In this document: positions 54,397 to 64,000 of the stretch, in pieces | Layout: every line of letters starts with the position of its first letter | How positions within the stretch are numbered: position 1 is the first letter of the stretch | Assembly: GCA_047967505.1 (NCBI GenBank) | Contig: CM106539.1 | Strand: one strand, 5' to 3' | From: Dipteris shenzhenensis | Taxonomy: Eukaryota; Polypodiophyta; Polypodiopsida; Gleicheniales | Length of the DNA stretch: 64,000 bases | Made by a program: the position numbers and the translations under genes | Notes under the pieces: generated by a model | Told to the model about the DNA's origin: nothing | The model's input: the letters and a program-made list of their open reading frames with translations, nothing else | The model's database searches: none

Positions 54397-54540
54397 CAAG
54401 CTTGGCAACGCTCAGGACCTTGAATCTTCTTCTTCCAACTTATCAGCAAGCTTGCCAACTCTCACACTTTCAATCTTCTTCCAACTTTTGCAAGCTTGCC
54501 AACTCTCCGGACTTTGAATCTCCCTTCCACCTTTTAGCAA
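54397..54540. repeat. ~47-bp tandem repeats next to the phosphatase start
   Basis: Three units of 50, 44 and 47 bp begin CAAGCTTG at 54397, 54447 and 54491, with a partial fourth at 54538. Each contains CCAACTCTC or a variant and TTGAATCTTCTTCC or a variant. They lie 12 bp upstream of the start codon, so in the 5' leader if transcription starts further upstream. Confidence 0.85.
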
Positions 54541-54613
54541 GCTTTGCAAACAGAATTTCATTTCCACACGGGATATCTGTTTGTCCCCCTTTTTACTTGC
54601 ATGGAATATCTTT

Positions 54614-54701
54614 TAGATTCCTCTCGTGTGCTCAAATCTCGCATTCCCAAACGATAGGTAGATTCCTCGTGTGCTCAAATCTCCCATTCCCAAAAGATAG
54701 G
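54614..54701. repeat. 45-bp tandem duplication upstream of the phosphatase gene
   Basis: Copies at 54614 and 54659 share TAGATTCCTC, GTGTGCTCAAATCTC and CATTCCCAAA. They lie in the presumed promoter or 5' leader. An AT-rich TAAATAAA (minus, about 54725-54718) is a weak TATA candidate. Confidence 0.8.
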
Positions 54702-55064
54702 GTATCTCCCTCCCCATTTTATTTACTCCTCTTTTCTCCAACCCCCTACCCTCGACCAACCATCCTCAATGCACACACTATGCAAAGAGCACACTCCCAC
54801 GCAAGGGAGTGAATCGTTTCGAGCATCTCCATCGCTTTCGCCTGGCAAAAAGGAGCTCCCATTAACATCAACAAAACCCATGAAAATAGGAGTGAGCATC
54901 AAATTTCTAGTTTTTTCTCTCCATTCTAGCAGAAGAAAACGAAAATGGATACCTACAACATGTTCAAAGTGTTTGTCGATTTTGTTCTTCCCACGCATTT
55001 CCCGATATTGCTGAGTTGAAAATTGAGCCTAGCAACGTGGGAATGCATTCAAGCACTTCATATT

Positions 55065-55735
55065 AACACAGTAATATCACAGGCTCTACTAGGAAAGCAC
55101 AAAATAGACGTGTTGCATGCAGGTGTTGCATGCTGACATGCTTTTTCTATGTTCATGTGGATCATGGACCATTCTAAATGCGCAAACTATGCAAACACTT
55201 GATATTTAACAAGGTATTAGCGGTGACTCTATTAGGAAAGCAATAAATGAACATGTTGAATGCGGTTGCTACATATTGACGTGCTTTCACTATGTTTTAT
55301 GCTAGTTGATTTAAAAATTGTGTTATGGAATGATCAATCCAATCTCCTTTAACTACGGGTTCTTTCATATTGTATTCATTCATTGAATATTGTTCTAGCG
55401 AACCAATTTGTAGTTTTTAACATGTGTGTGTTTAAATCTCCAATTAAAGATAGTTTATATTTACTAGATAAACAACTCACAATGTCATTAAAAATGCAAT
55501 AGCCATTTTACAACCTGAAGAAGAGGGTCGATAATTGTTAATTATGGTAGTCTCTTGAAGCAACATTCTTGCTATTGTAGTCTTTATGCAATTTTAATCA
55601 TAGTAGCATAGTCTTCTAAAAGCAGAATGTTGCTATAGTTGATTATGCTTACCAAAATTGTTAACTATAGTAGCCAAGTCTCTTCAAGCAGCAAGCTTGC
55701 TATTATAATCTCTATAAAATGGTGTTGATAAATGT
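55065..55735. repeat. AT-rich region with two pairs of diverged direct repeats
   Basis: One pair (about 55084 and 55227, 143 bp apart) shares CT(A/G)TTAGGAAAGCA-type sequence and GACGTGCTTTC-like motifs. A second pair (about 55538 and 55660) shares AATTGTTAA, GTCTCTTGAAGCA and CTTGCTATT. No gene or RNA was recognised. Confidence 0.5.
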
Positions 55736-56185
55736 AAGTCTTCAGTAGTTTTAACTCCTTATTTGAGATAATCACAGCTGGTAATATAGCATGATTATTG
55801 TTGTCACTGTTTCTCCCATATGCAGGTTCCGAGGGTGTTGGTCACCTATACTCGTGTCGTTGCTCATTGTAGCATAGGTGTTCACAAGTGTAGCATAGGT
55901 CCTCGGGTCGTGTTCTGATGAGAGGTGTAGGATAAAGCGTGGAAAGTAGATCTCATGCGCGCGTGAATGAGGAAGAGAGCTTAATCAAACGAATGATGGA
56001 GGCTCTCGCCTCCACGGGAGTTCAAGGGTTTAGAAGGGAATTTCAGGGTTCGAAAGGGGGATAGGGTTGAGAGGGCTAACTAGGAGTTCCAGGGTTTAGA
56101 GGGGGTTGCAGGGTTTAGAAGGAGTCCAAGGTTGAGGAGTGGAGAGCTAGTCTCCTTCGCGGATTCGAAGGATAAGGGTTGAGGA

Positions 56186-56447
56186 GGAGGGACAAGGAAG
56201 GAGGAGGATGCAGGAGAGTGGAGGAGGAGGGAGGGAGGAGGAGGAGGAGGAGGTGAGTGGAGGAGGAGGAAAGTAGAGGAGGAGGAGGAGGAGGAGAAGG
56301 AGGAGGAGAAGGAGAAGGGAGGGAGGAGGAGGAGGTGAGTGGAGGAGGAGGAGGAAGGAGGAGGAGGATGAGGAGGGAGGAGGAGGAGGGAGGAGGAGGA
56401 GGAGGAGAAGGAGGAGGAGGAGGGAGGAAGGAGGAAGGAGGAGGAGT
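56186..56447. repeat. Imperfect (GGA)n purine tract, about 260 bp
   Basis: The plus strand is almost pure G and A, with GGA and GAAGGA units; a few CT or T breaks occur. Frames through it (Gly/Glu-rich plus, Ser/Pro-rich minus) are compositional. Such a mirror-symmetric purine tract can form triplex DNA. Confidence 0.9.
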
Positions 56448-56489
56448 GCAAGGGTAAGGGCATGCTAGAACACGATAGTGTAAGAGAGC

Positions 56490-57330
56490 ATGGACGTCAC
56501 TCCTATATGATTGAAAATATTAGCCAAAAACTTAGCTGTCTCTTTGCATATGGGATCCAGAATCATATCATGGTGTATTCCCCCACTTTGTGACTTTGTG
56601 TTAGATGGGAATAAATCCTGAATCTCAAAGAATCTTGCATCCAAATGTTTCTTTGGATATTACTATTGTGCCTCTAGAAATGAGAAAACCTCCTGCATAG
56701 TGGTCTACTAAGGTAGATCTGTAAGGGCTTTTCTTTATATGCTACTGTGCCATACTTATCTTTCTCCAACTCTCTGCTTTTATATGATGTTATGAACTGA
56801 CAAATGTATTCTGTCATAGCAGGTGTTGGTAAGAAGGATTTTAGCTTCTTAAAAAGACTTCCTAGACCCTTTGACTCCAAGAAGTTGTAGGCATCGAGTG
56901 ACATGGTGAACGTTGAGACTCGTGGCCATACAAGTTGTATTGTTTCATTTGTTGCTAGCTCTTTGTTGGTTCAATCATCAAGGAGTTCAGCACTTGCATC
57001 TTGCATAGTCAATTGCTCTGCCTCAATTTCTCCCGACTCTAGGATCCTTTGGTTCTGTGGCATATCTTCTTGGCATGTTGCATTTATTTGCTCACCAATA
57101 TCACTGTCCATAACCACTAGCCGTGGTCATTTTGGTGCTGACCTTTGGGTTGGTGATTCTGGATCGTGTCCTTCTTCAGGTTGGTGATTTGAGGAGGGTT
57201 GTTGAGGTTGAGGCTTGGGCCCTATTTGGCATGGTGTCGCTTTGTTGATGGCATTGTAGGCCTTTTCCCATCTTATTGGATTGACTTCACCCTGGCATTG
57301 CACACATGAATCAAGTCCCAGTTTAATAGT
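56490..57330 (-). pseudogene. Unidentified extra ORF downstream of gypsy pol
   Basis: The minus strand reads as one protein-like frame with few stops: ATPCQIGPKPQPQQPSSNH, RLVVMDSDIGEQINATCQ, SLDAYNFLESKGLGSLFKKL and PAMTEYICQFITSYKSRELE, then EIQDLFPSNTKSQSG after a frameshift. One TGA and at least one frameshift occur. It lies between the pol end of the gypsy element (about 57675) and where its 3' LTR should be, on the same strand. Tat-lineage elements are known to carry additional ORFs there. I do not recognise the domain. Confidence 0.45.
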
Positions 57331-57669
57331 GCCAATATAGTGCCATGTGCTAAGAGTGCATGTTTCTTTTGTGAGTGGTTAATGCATTTTACTCTTTTTG
57401 TGATGAGGGTGCTGTGTGTGTGAATCAAAACAAGTACCTCTTGGGGCTTTTATTTGTGTCATTTATTTGTGCTGCTCGAAACGTGTGGGTGCGCTATGCA
57501 TGACTAGTGAGGTGGGCATTCCTCCTATATGCTTAATTTGCTGAGGGAATCATAGGGTAGCTAGGACTCAGTCATCACCTTTGAGCCCTAGGTTGAAATC
57601 GATTGAAACTACCTATATGTGCGAAGTCGTACATAGCTAGTGAGTGCTTGTGATACAATCTAGTCCTAA

Positions 57670-57795
57670 CTATGGAAGACTTTGGGCCCCCAAATCTTCA
57701 TTATTGTTGGGGATGGCTTGCATGTTGATGTAGTAGCACTTCAGTCGGCAGCTCTCGTTTATTGTTGTTGTGAACTGGACTCCATCTAGTGTTTC
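57670..57795 (-). pseudogene. C-terminal end of gypsy pol, cut off by the small LTR element
   Basis: The minus reading LDGVQFTTTINESCRLKCYY then NEDLGAQSLP and TAG is the usual LxDGxxFxxxINxSRLKxYY tail. It continues the reading interrupted at 60031. Confidence 0.65.
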
Positions 57796-58092
57796 TGTTG
57801 GTAAGCTGAAAGGAAAGCAAAGAGTGGACACAAACTCAGAATACTTGCATTACTTGCTTGTAGAATGAAGAAGAGTGAGGTCCTTAAGTAGGCACCTCAT
57901 ACATGCTCACTGACATCACTGATGACTTCAGAGCTCCACAATCATCTCCTCAATCTGCTCCTAGATTCTCTCAATCATCCTATGTGGCTTTCCACCACCT
58001 ATCTGTGCTTGTGGGCACCTAACTGTGCCTCTAGCACTCACACATAGAAACATAAGGTGTGCCTGAGGCATACACCTTGAGATATCCCAACA
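57796..58092 (-). repeat. 3' LTR of the small element
   Basis: 297 bp, TGTTGG to CCAACA. Next to it, AACCCCCCCTCAAGG on the plus strand is the polypurine tract in minus sense (58093-58107). Confidence 0.92.
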
Positions 58093-58466
58093 AACCCCCC
58101 CTCAAGGGAATGCCTCAGGCTATGTCAAGGATACATCTAGTCTCATAGTTTCTCATGCCATCTCATGGTGGTCAAGGATTAATCTATGGCTAGGTTCTCA
58201 TGCTAGCAAGGGTTTCCTTGGGTGTAAGGTAAACAAAAGGGATACAAAAAGACCTTCCAATGGTTATCTCCCCTGCATGTACATGCACACAATGTCTGCA
58301 GGAGGTACCATGGAGCAAAACATACACATGGCCTACATCATAAGGTGACCAGAGGTGTTTACAAAACACACAAAACACAATAGTTTATTTTCATTCATTT
58401 TGGAGGACTATCCAGGCTGAGTACCTTGACATAAAAAGAGAGATCTGGAGCATACATAGAGATGAT

Positions 58467-58874
58467 TTAAAATGCATAATCTTCAAAGGATGCCTCATCT
58501 TGTGGAGGCAAAATATCCAAGTCAAGGCAAGGTCTTACCACATGGGTAGTGTCTAGTGCCTTATAAGATGGTACTATGATAGAACAAGTGGATCTGAAAA
58601 TCATATCCTTCAAGAGAACAATTATCTTGTCATCTCCATAGTTGTGTAGAGAAGCATATCTTAGGTATCTGACCTTCATCTTTTTCTTGTACTTGGAGTC
58701 AAATAAAAGTGCCATGAGAGGGTAGATCTCTGGCTTTGTAGTTGCTTCCTTTTTGGCAACCATTGTTTTGGCAATCTTCAACAAGGAAGTCAGGTTGGCA
58801 TTTTCATCCTTTGTAGCATAACAAGACATTGCTTTATGTTTTGGCTTTTCACATATTTTGCATAAGCAAGCCAT
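58467..58874 (-). CDS. CCHC zinc-knuckle protein of the small LTR element
   Basis: A 135-residue intact frame, the only convincing ORF of the element. Residues 6-19 read CKICEKPKHKAMSC, an exact CX2CX4HX4C nucleocapsid-type knuckle, though the usual Gly before His is Lys. The rest is basic in the middle (YKKKMKVRYLRYASLHNYG) and acidic at the end (LPPQDEASFEDYAF). No gag capsid, protease or RT similarity is visible. The frame extends upstream without an ATG to a stop about 50 bases before the start. A role in packaging element RNA is inferred from position and knuckle only. Confidence 0.6.
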   Translation of the reverse strand: MACLCKICEKPKHKAMSCYATKDENANLTSLLKIAKTMVAKKEATTKPEIYPLMALLFDSKYKKKMKVRYLRYASLHNYGDDKIIVLLKDMIFRSTCSIIVPSYKALDTTHVVRPCLDLDILPPQDEASFEDYAF

Positions 58875-59719
58875 GAGAGGGTCTAACCCAGGTATTGGGC
58901 AGTGTCTTCTCTCTTACAGGGCTTAGAATAACAACTGAAATGCTTCAAAATATAAGCATTTAATGTAGCAAAGTCTTGTGACCAAATTTCAATCAATGAT
59001 GCTTCTTCTTACATGCTTCATAGAAATGGCTAAAATGAATACTTTCCAATCAAAACCAGGTCTAGCAATTCAAAACAAAACTGAAGCCACACTTGTACTA
59101 AAGTTATTGAAAGTTTCAAAAAACCAGAAATGCTAGAGTAGCATTTTATGTAGCATCATCTTCAAAAACTTGTCCAAAACTGTCAAAACTAAAAGGCTGA
59201 ACTTGGAGGGCTTGTAGCTCACTCTTCAAAGCAAGGAAAAGAGGGCTTTCTGAAGCAAAAGAAAGCTCATATACCACAGAGGGTCCAGCACAGAGGTTGG
59301 ACGAAATGGTGTGCACTTTTGCCCGGGAGAGTTGCTACAGGCTGAACCTGAGTTTTGATGATTTCTCCCTCGTTACTGAACCAAATGACCTGAAAAATGG
59401 CTCAAAATCTTCGTCTTGAGGTCGCCCATCTACTCCTAAAAGGGCTCAGGCAATGGCGGAGCAGGCAGGGAGTATTGAGCAATAGAAGAAATTTGCTATT
59501 TGGAGAATGGCAGCCAACAGAGACGTTTTTTTCTCAATTGCTTGCAGGTGGAAGTTTGCCCATACTAGAGGAGTTTCCAGCTCAGAGGGTTTGGGCAATG
59601 GTCGTTTGTAGGCGGAGAACCAAGCTCTCTAAGATTTTGGGAAGAAGGAGGAAGATGGGGAAGAAGAAGATGAAGAAGAAGATGATGATGTGGCAGAAAT
59701 GGGCTCAAGGGGAATCAAA
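58875..59719 (-). other. Leader of the small LTR element
   Basis: 845 bp between primer site and ORF, with no sustained minus-strand frame. A plus-strand frame at 59397-59747 ends in Lys/Met-rich sequence from AAGATG repeats and is probably a shadow. Confidence 0.5.
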
Positions 59720-59733
59720 GGGCTCTGATACCA
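59720..59733 (-). other. Primer binding site of the small element
   Basis: Minus strand TGGTATCAGAGCCC abuts the 5' LTR, matching initiator tRNA-Met. Confidence 0.9.
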
Positions 59734-60025
59734 TGTTGGTAAGCTGAAAGGAAAGCAAAGAGTGGACACAAACTCAGAATACTTGCATTACTTGCTTGTA
59801 GAATGAAGAAGAGTGAGGTCCTTAAGTAGGCACCTCATACATGCTCACTGACATCACTGATGACTTCAGAGCTCCACAATCATCTCCTCAATCTGCTCCT
59901 AGATTCTCTCAATCATATGGCTTTCCACCACCTAACTGTGCTTGTGGGCACCTAACTGTGCCTCTAGCACTCACACATAGAAACATAAGGTGTGCCTGAG
60001 GCATACACCTTGAGATATCCCAACA
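59734..60025 (-). repeat. 5' LTR of the small element
   Basis: 292 bp; identical to 57796-58092 except for one base and a 5-bp deletion near 59913. Confidence 0.92.
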
Positions 60026-60030
60026 GTTTT

Positions 60031-62566
60031 TAGCAGCACAACTCCGACAAGGTTCATTTTTTTGACTCTATAAGGTCCTTGACCTAGAAATTTGAGCTTG
60101 TCCTTATGGACTTTGGTATTGTATAGTAAAACCAAGTCACCTTCCTTGATTTGTCTTTGAGGTTTCTATCAAACCATGCCTTCCTTCTTTGTTTTTATGT
60201 TGTCATGGCATGGTAGGCAACTAATGTAGTCTCTGTATGCTTCTCTAATTAGTAGAGCATTTCTTTTAGCGATGCATGATCTCCCATATATTCTTGTACA
60301 ACTATGCGTAGACTGGGTATTACAAATTCTAGTGGAACCACAACTTCAAGGCCGCACACCAATTGAAAAGGTGTATTTCTTGTACTGACCTTGAGTGTGG
60401 TTTGGTATGCCAATAAGGCTGCATATATTTTCTCTGCCCAATCAGAATGCTTTGGTTCTACTACCTCGGTGAGAACAATGCATAATATTTTGTTGGTGGA
60501 TTCGGCTTGTCCATTCCCTTGGGGGTAGTAAGGTGTGCTCTTTCTACGGATCACCATAAAGCCAGATAAGAGTTCTTGGATGACCTCATTAACAAAATGT
60601 GTGCCTCTATCTGACACAATTTCAATGGGACATCCAAATCGAGTGATCACATTCTCGTACAAGAATCTTGTTGTGCTTCTGGCATCTGCCTTTCTGAGTG
60701 CTTTAGCTTCAGCCCATTTGGTAAAGTAATCAATGGCCACAATGATGTAGCGTGCCTATGTTCCCTTTGTTACTAGATGGATGGGACCCACAAAATCAAT
60801 CCCCCATTTTTCAAAGGGTTTTTGTGCAATGACTGTTGTTAGGGGATTGAAGTCTTTGTGTTGTGGTTTAGTAGTTCGTTGGCATACATCACAACTTTTG
60901 ACATATTCATAGGCATCTGACCAAAGTGTTGGCCATCAGTATCCTGCGAGAAGGACTTTTCCTATTGCTGTTGCACATGTCCACTTGCAATGCCTTCATG
61001 GGCTTCACTGAGGATTGGCATGATCTCATGGGCATCACACATCTCCTTAAAACATGGTCCTTGCCCATCTTGTATAGTTGCCCTACAATGAGTTGATAGG
61101 GTGTAGCTTTTAGAATTAGTTTCCTAGCATCCATTGCTTTCATTTCAAGAGGTGGTCTTCCTACCATTAAGTACCCAATGGTGTCTGCACACCAATCAAG
61201 CACAGCGTCTATTTGAAATAATGTGGCATCTGGTAGGTCATCTTCTATTCCTTCTAGCTCTTCTCATGTCCTCAATCGTGACATGTGATCAGCAATGAAA
61301 TGTTGAGCTCCTTTTCTCACCACGATTTTGAAATTGAATTCTTGTAACAGTAGAAGCCATCGAGTGATCCAGCTTGTGGTATATGGCTGATTCATAAGAT
61401 ATAATAAGGCTTGATGATCTATGTAGAAGATAAAGACAATAGCCAATGGATAGTGTCAAAATTTCTTCAAGCTGTAGATCATTGCTCTTTCTGCTGTGGT
61501 GTAATTCACCTCCGCATCATTTAGATGTCTACTTGCAAAGTATACTGGGTATTCTTTGTTGTGTTTACCAGGTTGACATAACTCACTCCCTATTGCATAA
61601 TTGGAACTGTCAGTATGTACATGAAATTCTATGTCCCAATTTGGTGACATTAGAACAAGGGTTGGGATCAATCTCCACTTGAGGGTTTCGAATGCTTGTT
61701 CACATTCGTCTGTCTAGATGAAGTTGACTAGGATCTTATATAGGGGTCTTGCAATCATGGCATACCTCAGTATGAACCTTCTATATTGTCATGTTAGTTG
61801 CAATCCCATGTCGAGAGACTATGTGTCCCAAGACTACTCCGTCTGTGACCAAGAATTGGCATTTTAGAGGATTCAAAGAGATTCCATACTCCATGCATTT
61901 TTTTAGCACTTCTTCAAGGCATTTTAAGTGATCCTTTTTTCATGAGTGTACGCACAAGTCGTCGAGGAAGACTTGTACGAACTTGTTGAGAAATTCCTTG
62001 AAGGCAGTGTACATGACCCTTTGAAAAGTAGATGGGGCATTGCATATGTCGAATGGCATGACTCTATATGCAAAGATGCCCCATTCTATGGAAGACGGTG
62101 TCTTTGCCTGATCTAGAGGTGCAATTTGTACTTGGTTGTACCCGTTGAACCCATCCAAGAAGCTATACACTTCAGATCCTGCTACCCTTTCTAAAACTAT
62201 TTCAATCAATGGTAGGGGATAGTAATCTCTGATCATTGCTGCATTGACATTTTTGAGATTCACACATATTCTGAGCTTCTTGTTTTTCTCAGGAACAATC
62301 ACAATTGGTGACACCCAATCGGTATGCTCGATCTCATAAATGAAACTAGCATCCATTAATTTTTCTAGTTCTTCATACACATGGGTGCCATACTTGGGAT
62401 TTGTCCTGTAAAGTCCGCATACCTTTGGTTTGGATCCTTCCCGTATTGGGATGATATATACTACAACTTTAGGGGAAATCCCTTTCATTTCTTTGTAGGA
62501 CCAAGCCATGCAATCTCTATATTCCATCAGCAATGCTTTTAATTCTTTTTCTTCTTCTAGAGTGAG
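60031..62566 (-). pseudogene. Ty3/gypsy pol (Tat/Athila-like): RT, RNase H, integrase
   Basis: In the minus sense, the RT frame 62533-61940 has CMAWSYKEMKGISPK, WVSPIVIVPEKNKKLRICVN, YSFLDGFNGYNQVQI and the catalytic FVQVFLDDLCVHS. RNase H reads HVHTDSSNYAIGSEL, VYFASRHLNDAEVNYTTAE and YIDHQALLYLMNQP (61671-61264). Integrase 60740-60249 has MAIDYFTKWAEAKAL, IVSDRGTHFVNEV and NGQAESTNKIL, so its D, D and E are seen. DRGTHF and FLDDLCVHS are typical of the Tat/Athila side of plant gypsy elements. Several frameshifts separate the blocks, and the small LTR element breaks it at 60030. Confidence 0.85.
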
Positions 62567-63306
62567 CTATTCACCGATGTATATAGGCTTTTCTTCTTCT
62601 CCATCCAAGGCAAGATTCAATTTCCTTGTCTTGGTTGGTCCTTCATAAACTGGGGTATCCTCAATATTTTTTGTTTCTGTGAGCTTTGATTCCCTAACTG
62701 GTCTAGGCATTGCTATTGTTGCTTCTCCCCTAGTGTAGTTTTTGAAGTAATAGGGAACTTCCCTTAGGCCTTCATGGAACTTTGAAGTGCTTGCTTGGTT
62801 GCTAGCTCCACTGGAAGATATTTGGTCCAATTCAAATTTCTTGTCTTCTATATCCTCATCAACAGCTGCGAGCTCATCCCGAATGTCAGTAGTCTTTGCA
62901 ATATGAGCTGAAATAGTTTGACCTTCTTGCATGGACAAGTTATTGAGCTTATTATTCAAAGCAATGCTTCTTGCTTCATTCTTCACATTCCACATACTTT
63001 TCACTCTATCCCAAGCTGCTTTTAAGTCTTGCAAGACTTGATAGTGAACTTAATGTATGTCTTCACAAACAATGCAATCAAAGACAACGCTTGGGCATCC
63101 CTGTGATCAAACCTCTTCTGATCCTCCATCGAAGTGGTAGTAGAAGATTGAGTCATAGTGCTTGAAGTGGATGTGGCACTCATGCTAGATCCAATAGGTC
63201 TAGCCTCATCACCATTCACAATGTCCCATAGGCCCTTTCCAACCAAGATATGCTTGAGTGTAAATGACCACAAAGTATAGTTGGGGATATCCAACTTGTC
63301 GTTCAT
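62567..63306 (-). pseudogene. Copia gag fused to gypsy pre-RT sequence
   Basis: The minus frame 63306-63022 begins MNDKLDIPNYTLWSFTLKHI and LVGKGLWDIVNGDE, a copia gag N-terminus. The overlapping frame 63034-62567 continues with AWDRVKSMWNVKNEARSIAL, LNNLSMQEGQTISAHIAKT and DELAAVDEDIEDKKF, the middle of copia gag. It then passes without a stop into LALDGEEEKPIYIGE, the segment that normally precedes gypsy RT and is continued by it after a single stop. The breakpoint lies somewhere between codons for EDK and TRKLNLAL (about 62850-62600). Confidence 0.7.
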
Positions 63307-64000
63307 GGTCCCAAAATTCTCTGAAAGGGAAATTATGTTGGCTCAAGAATACCTGCAAATAAATTTGCAAAGAAAGGCAAAAAATGGGCACCTGAAATGC
63401 AACTGACTACTATGCAATCACTTCAGTGACATGTATGATAGTGGCTGCTCTAAAATAGTCCCAATAATTGGTTGCACTAAGGCCAATCCCTGCTGGGATA
63501 ATAAGTGCAAAAATCTGCCCCAAAAGACTGCTCAATCACAATCCCCTTCTAGAATACAAAATGCAATCAAGCACTACACTTCTGTCCCAAAAAATTCTGC
63601 TAAATTATAGGCAAACAACGGCTGAATGCAATGCCAAACAATGGCCCAAATGCAAAGTACTTCTGCCCCAAAAATCAGCCAAGCACTAGCTCATATTGGA
63701 ATATTCTGAAGCACTTCATGTGCTAGGATGCAATCCCAACTGCAGGTAGCTGTCAATGAGTCTCAAGACTCATAAATGCAAGCTGAGTAGGCACAAAAAA
63801 GGCTTGTTCAAGCCACAAATCTTGCACCCAACACAATGGGAATCCAAATGCAAGTCTGGAAGAGCTGCAAACAACCTGTAGAAGATGTACCCACTAAAAA
63901 CAAGTGCCCAAAATAGCCTCAAGCTATGTAACACTACAAATGAACAATGTGCCTTGCAATGCACTTGTAATATGGGCAAGAGAAGTTTCCAAAACTATCC
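63307..64000. other. Unassigned right end of the window
   Basis: Probably the leader or LTR of the copia part of the chimera. No LTR ends, primer site or gene were found; many short CTGCCCC/TGCAAA motifs recur. Confidence 0.35.

Larger units (their letters stand above)
57791..60030 (-). mobile_element. Young 2.2-kb non-autonomous LTR retrotransposon (GAG-only type)
   Basis: LTRs at 57796-58092 and 59734-60025 begin TGTTGG and end CCAACA. They differ by one substitution and one 5-bp indel. Target duplication GTTTC/GTTTT flanks the element (57791-57795, 60026-60030). Orientation is minus: the primer site TGGTATCAGAGCCC directly follows the 5' LTR, and a G-rich polypurine tract precedes the 3' LTR. 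The 1.6-kb interior holds one ORF with a CCHC knuckle and no protease, integrase or RT. It splits the pol reading of the host gypsy element. Confidence 0.92.

Noticed and set aside
56080-56463. 127-residue Ser/Pro-rich minus frame and a Gly/Glu-rich plus frame
   Set aside because: Both arise from the GGA tract and have no other protein features.

Overview
This is nuclear DNA from a plant with a large, repeat-rich genome. The evidence is a plant DUF538 gene, a plant-type histidine-phosphatase gene with a very long transposon-filled intron, and many Ty1/copia, Ty3/gypsy, LINE and hAT-like sequences at different stages of decay. The intron sizes and decayed elements would fit a gymnosperm, but the species cannot be read from the sequence.

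Only two host genes can be supported. (1) A compact intronless DUF538 gene lies on the minus strand at 7089-7556. (2) A five-exon gene on the minus strand, 54385 to 23781, encodes a phosphoglycerate-mutase-like histidine phosphatase (AT74/AT74H-like). Exons are 54385-53770, 29290-29171, 29009-28796, 24811-24731 and 23919-23781. All junctions are GT-AG and in phase, giving 389 codons plus stop. Intron 1 is 24,479 bp and the other three are 161, 3,984 and 811 bp. I found the last exon by reading the sequence; it supplies a conserved C-terminus.

Layout. 1-3.0 kb: copia integrase and LINE RT relics. 3-7 kb: microsatellites and a duplicated 265-bp block. 7-7.6 kb: DUF538. 8-11.7 kb: decayed gypsy element. 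12-23.7 kb: old repeats, tRNA-like SINE heads, a decayed copia element, tandem duplications and two tandem foldbacks. 23.8-54.4 kb: the phosphatase gene. 54.4-56.5 kb: upstream tandem repeats and a purine tract. 56.5-63.4 kb: a gypsy (Tat/Athila-like) element carrying an extra ORF and interrupted by a young 2.2-kb LTR element.

Intron 1 contains an ordered nest. A plus-strand gypsy relic (gag/protease at 34.8-35.9 kb, RNase H/integrase at 52.6-53.7 kb) is split by a GAG-only copia element (35932-51684, TSD ACCTC). The left copia LTR is split by a LINE (36061-41068), whose last codons are split by an hAT-like element (36277-36911, 8-bp TSD). The right copia LTR is split by a chromodomain gypsy element (44117-51577, TSD CTGAT). 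The order of insertion follows from the interruptions.

The most unusual items are the phosphatase gene split across the nest; the young 57796-60025 LTR element, which encodes only a 135-residue CCHC protein; two tandem 69-nt foldbacks (19353-19601) whose inner stems changed on both arms; a 95-nt foldback at 33363-33457; a chromovirus whose protease lacks the DSG motif; and a copia-gag/gypsy-pol chimeric ORF near 62.6-63.0 kb. All assignments are from reading motifs by eye; no search or folding program was run.
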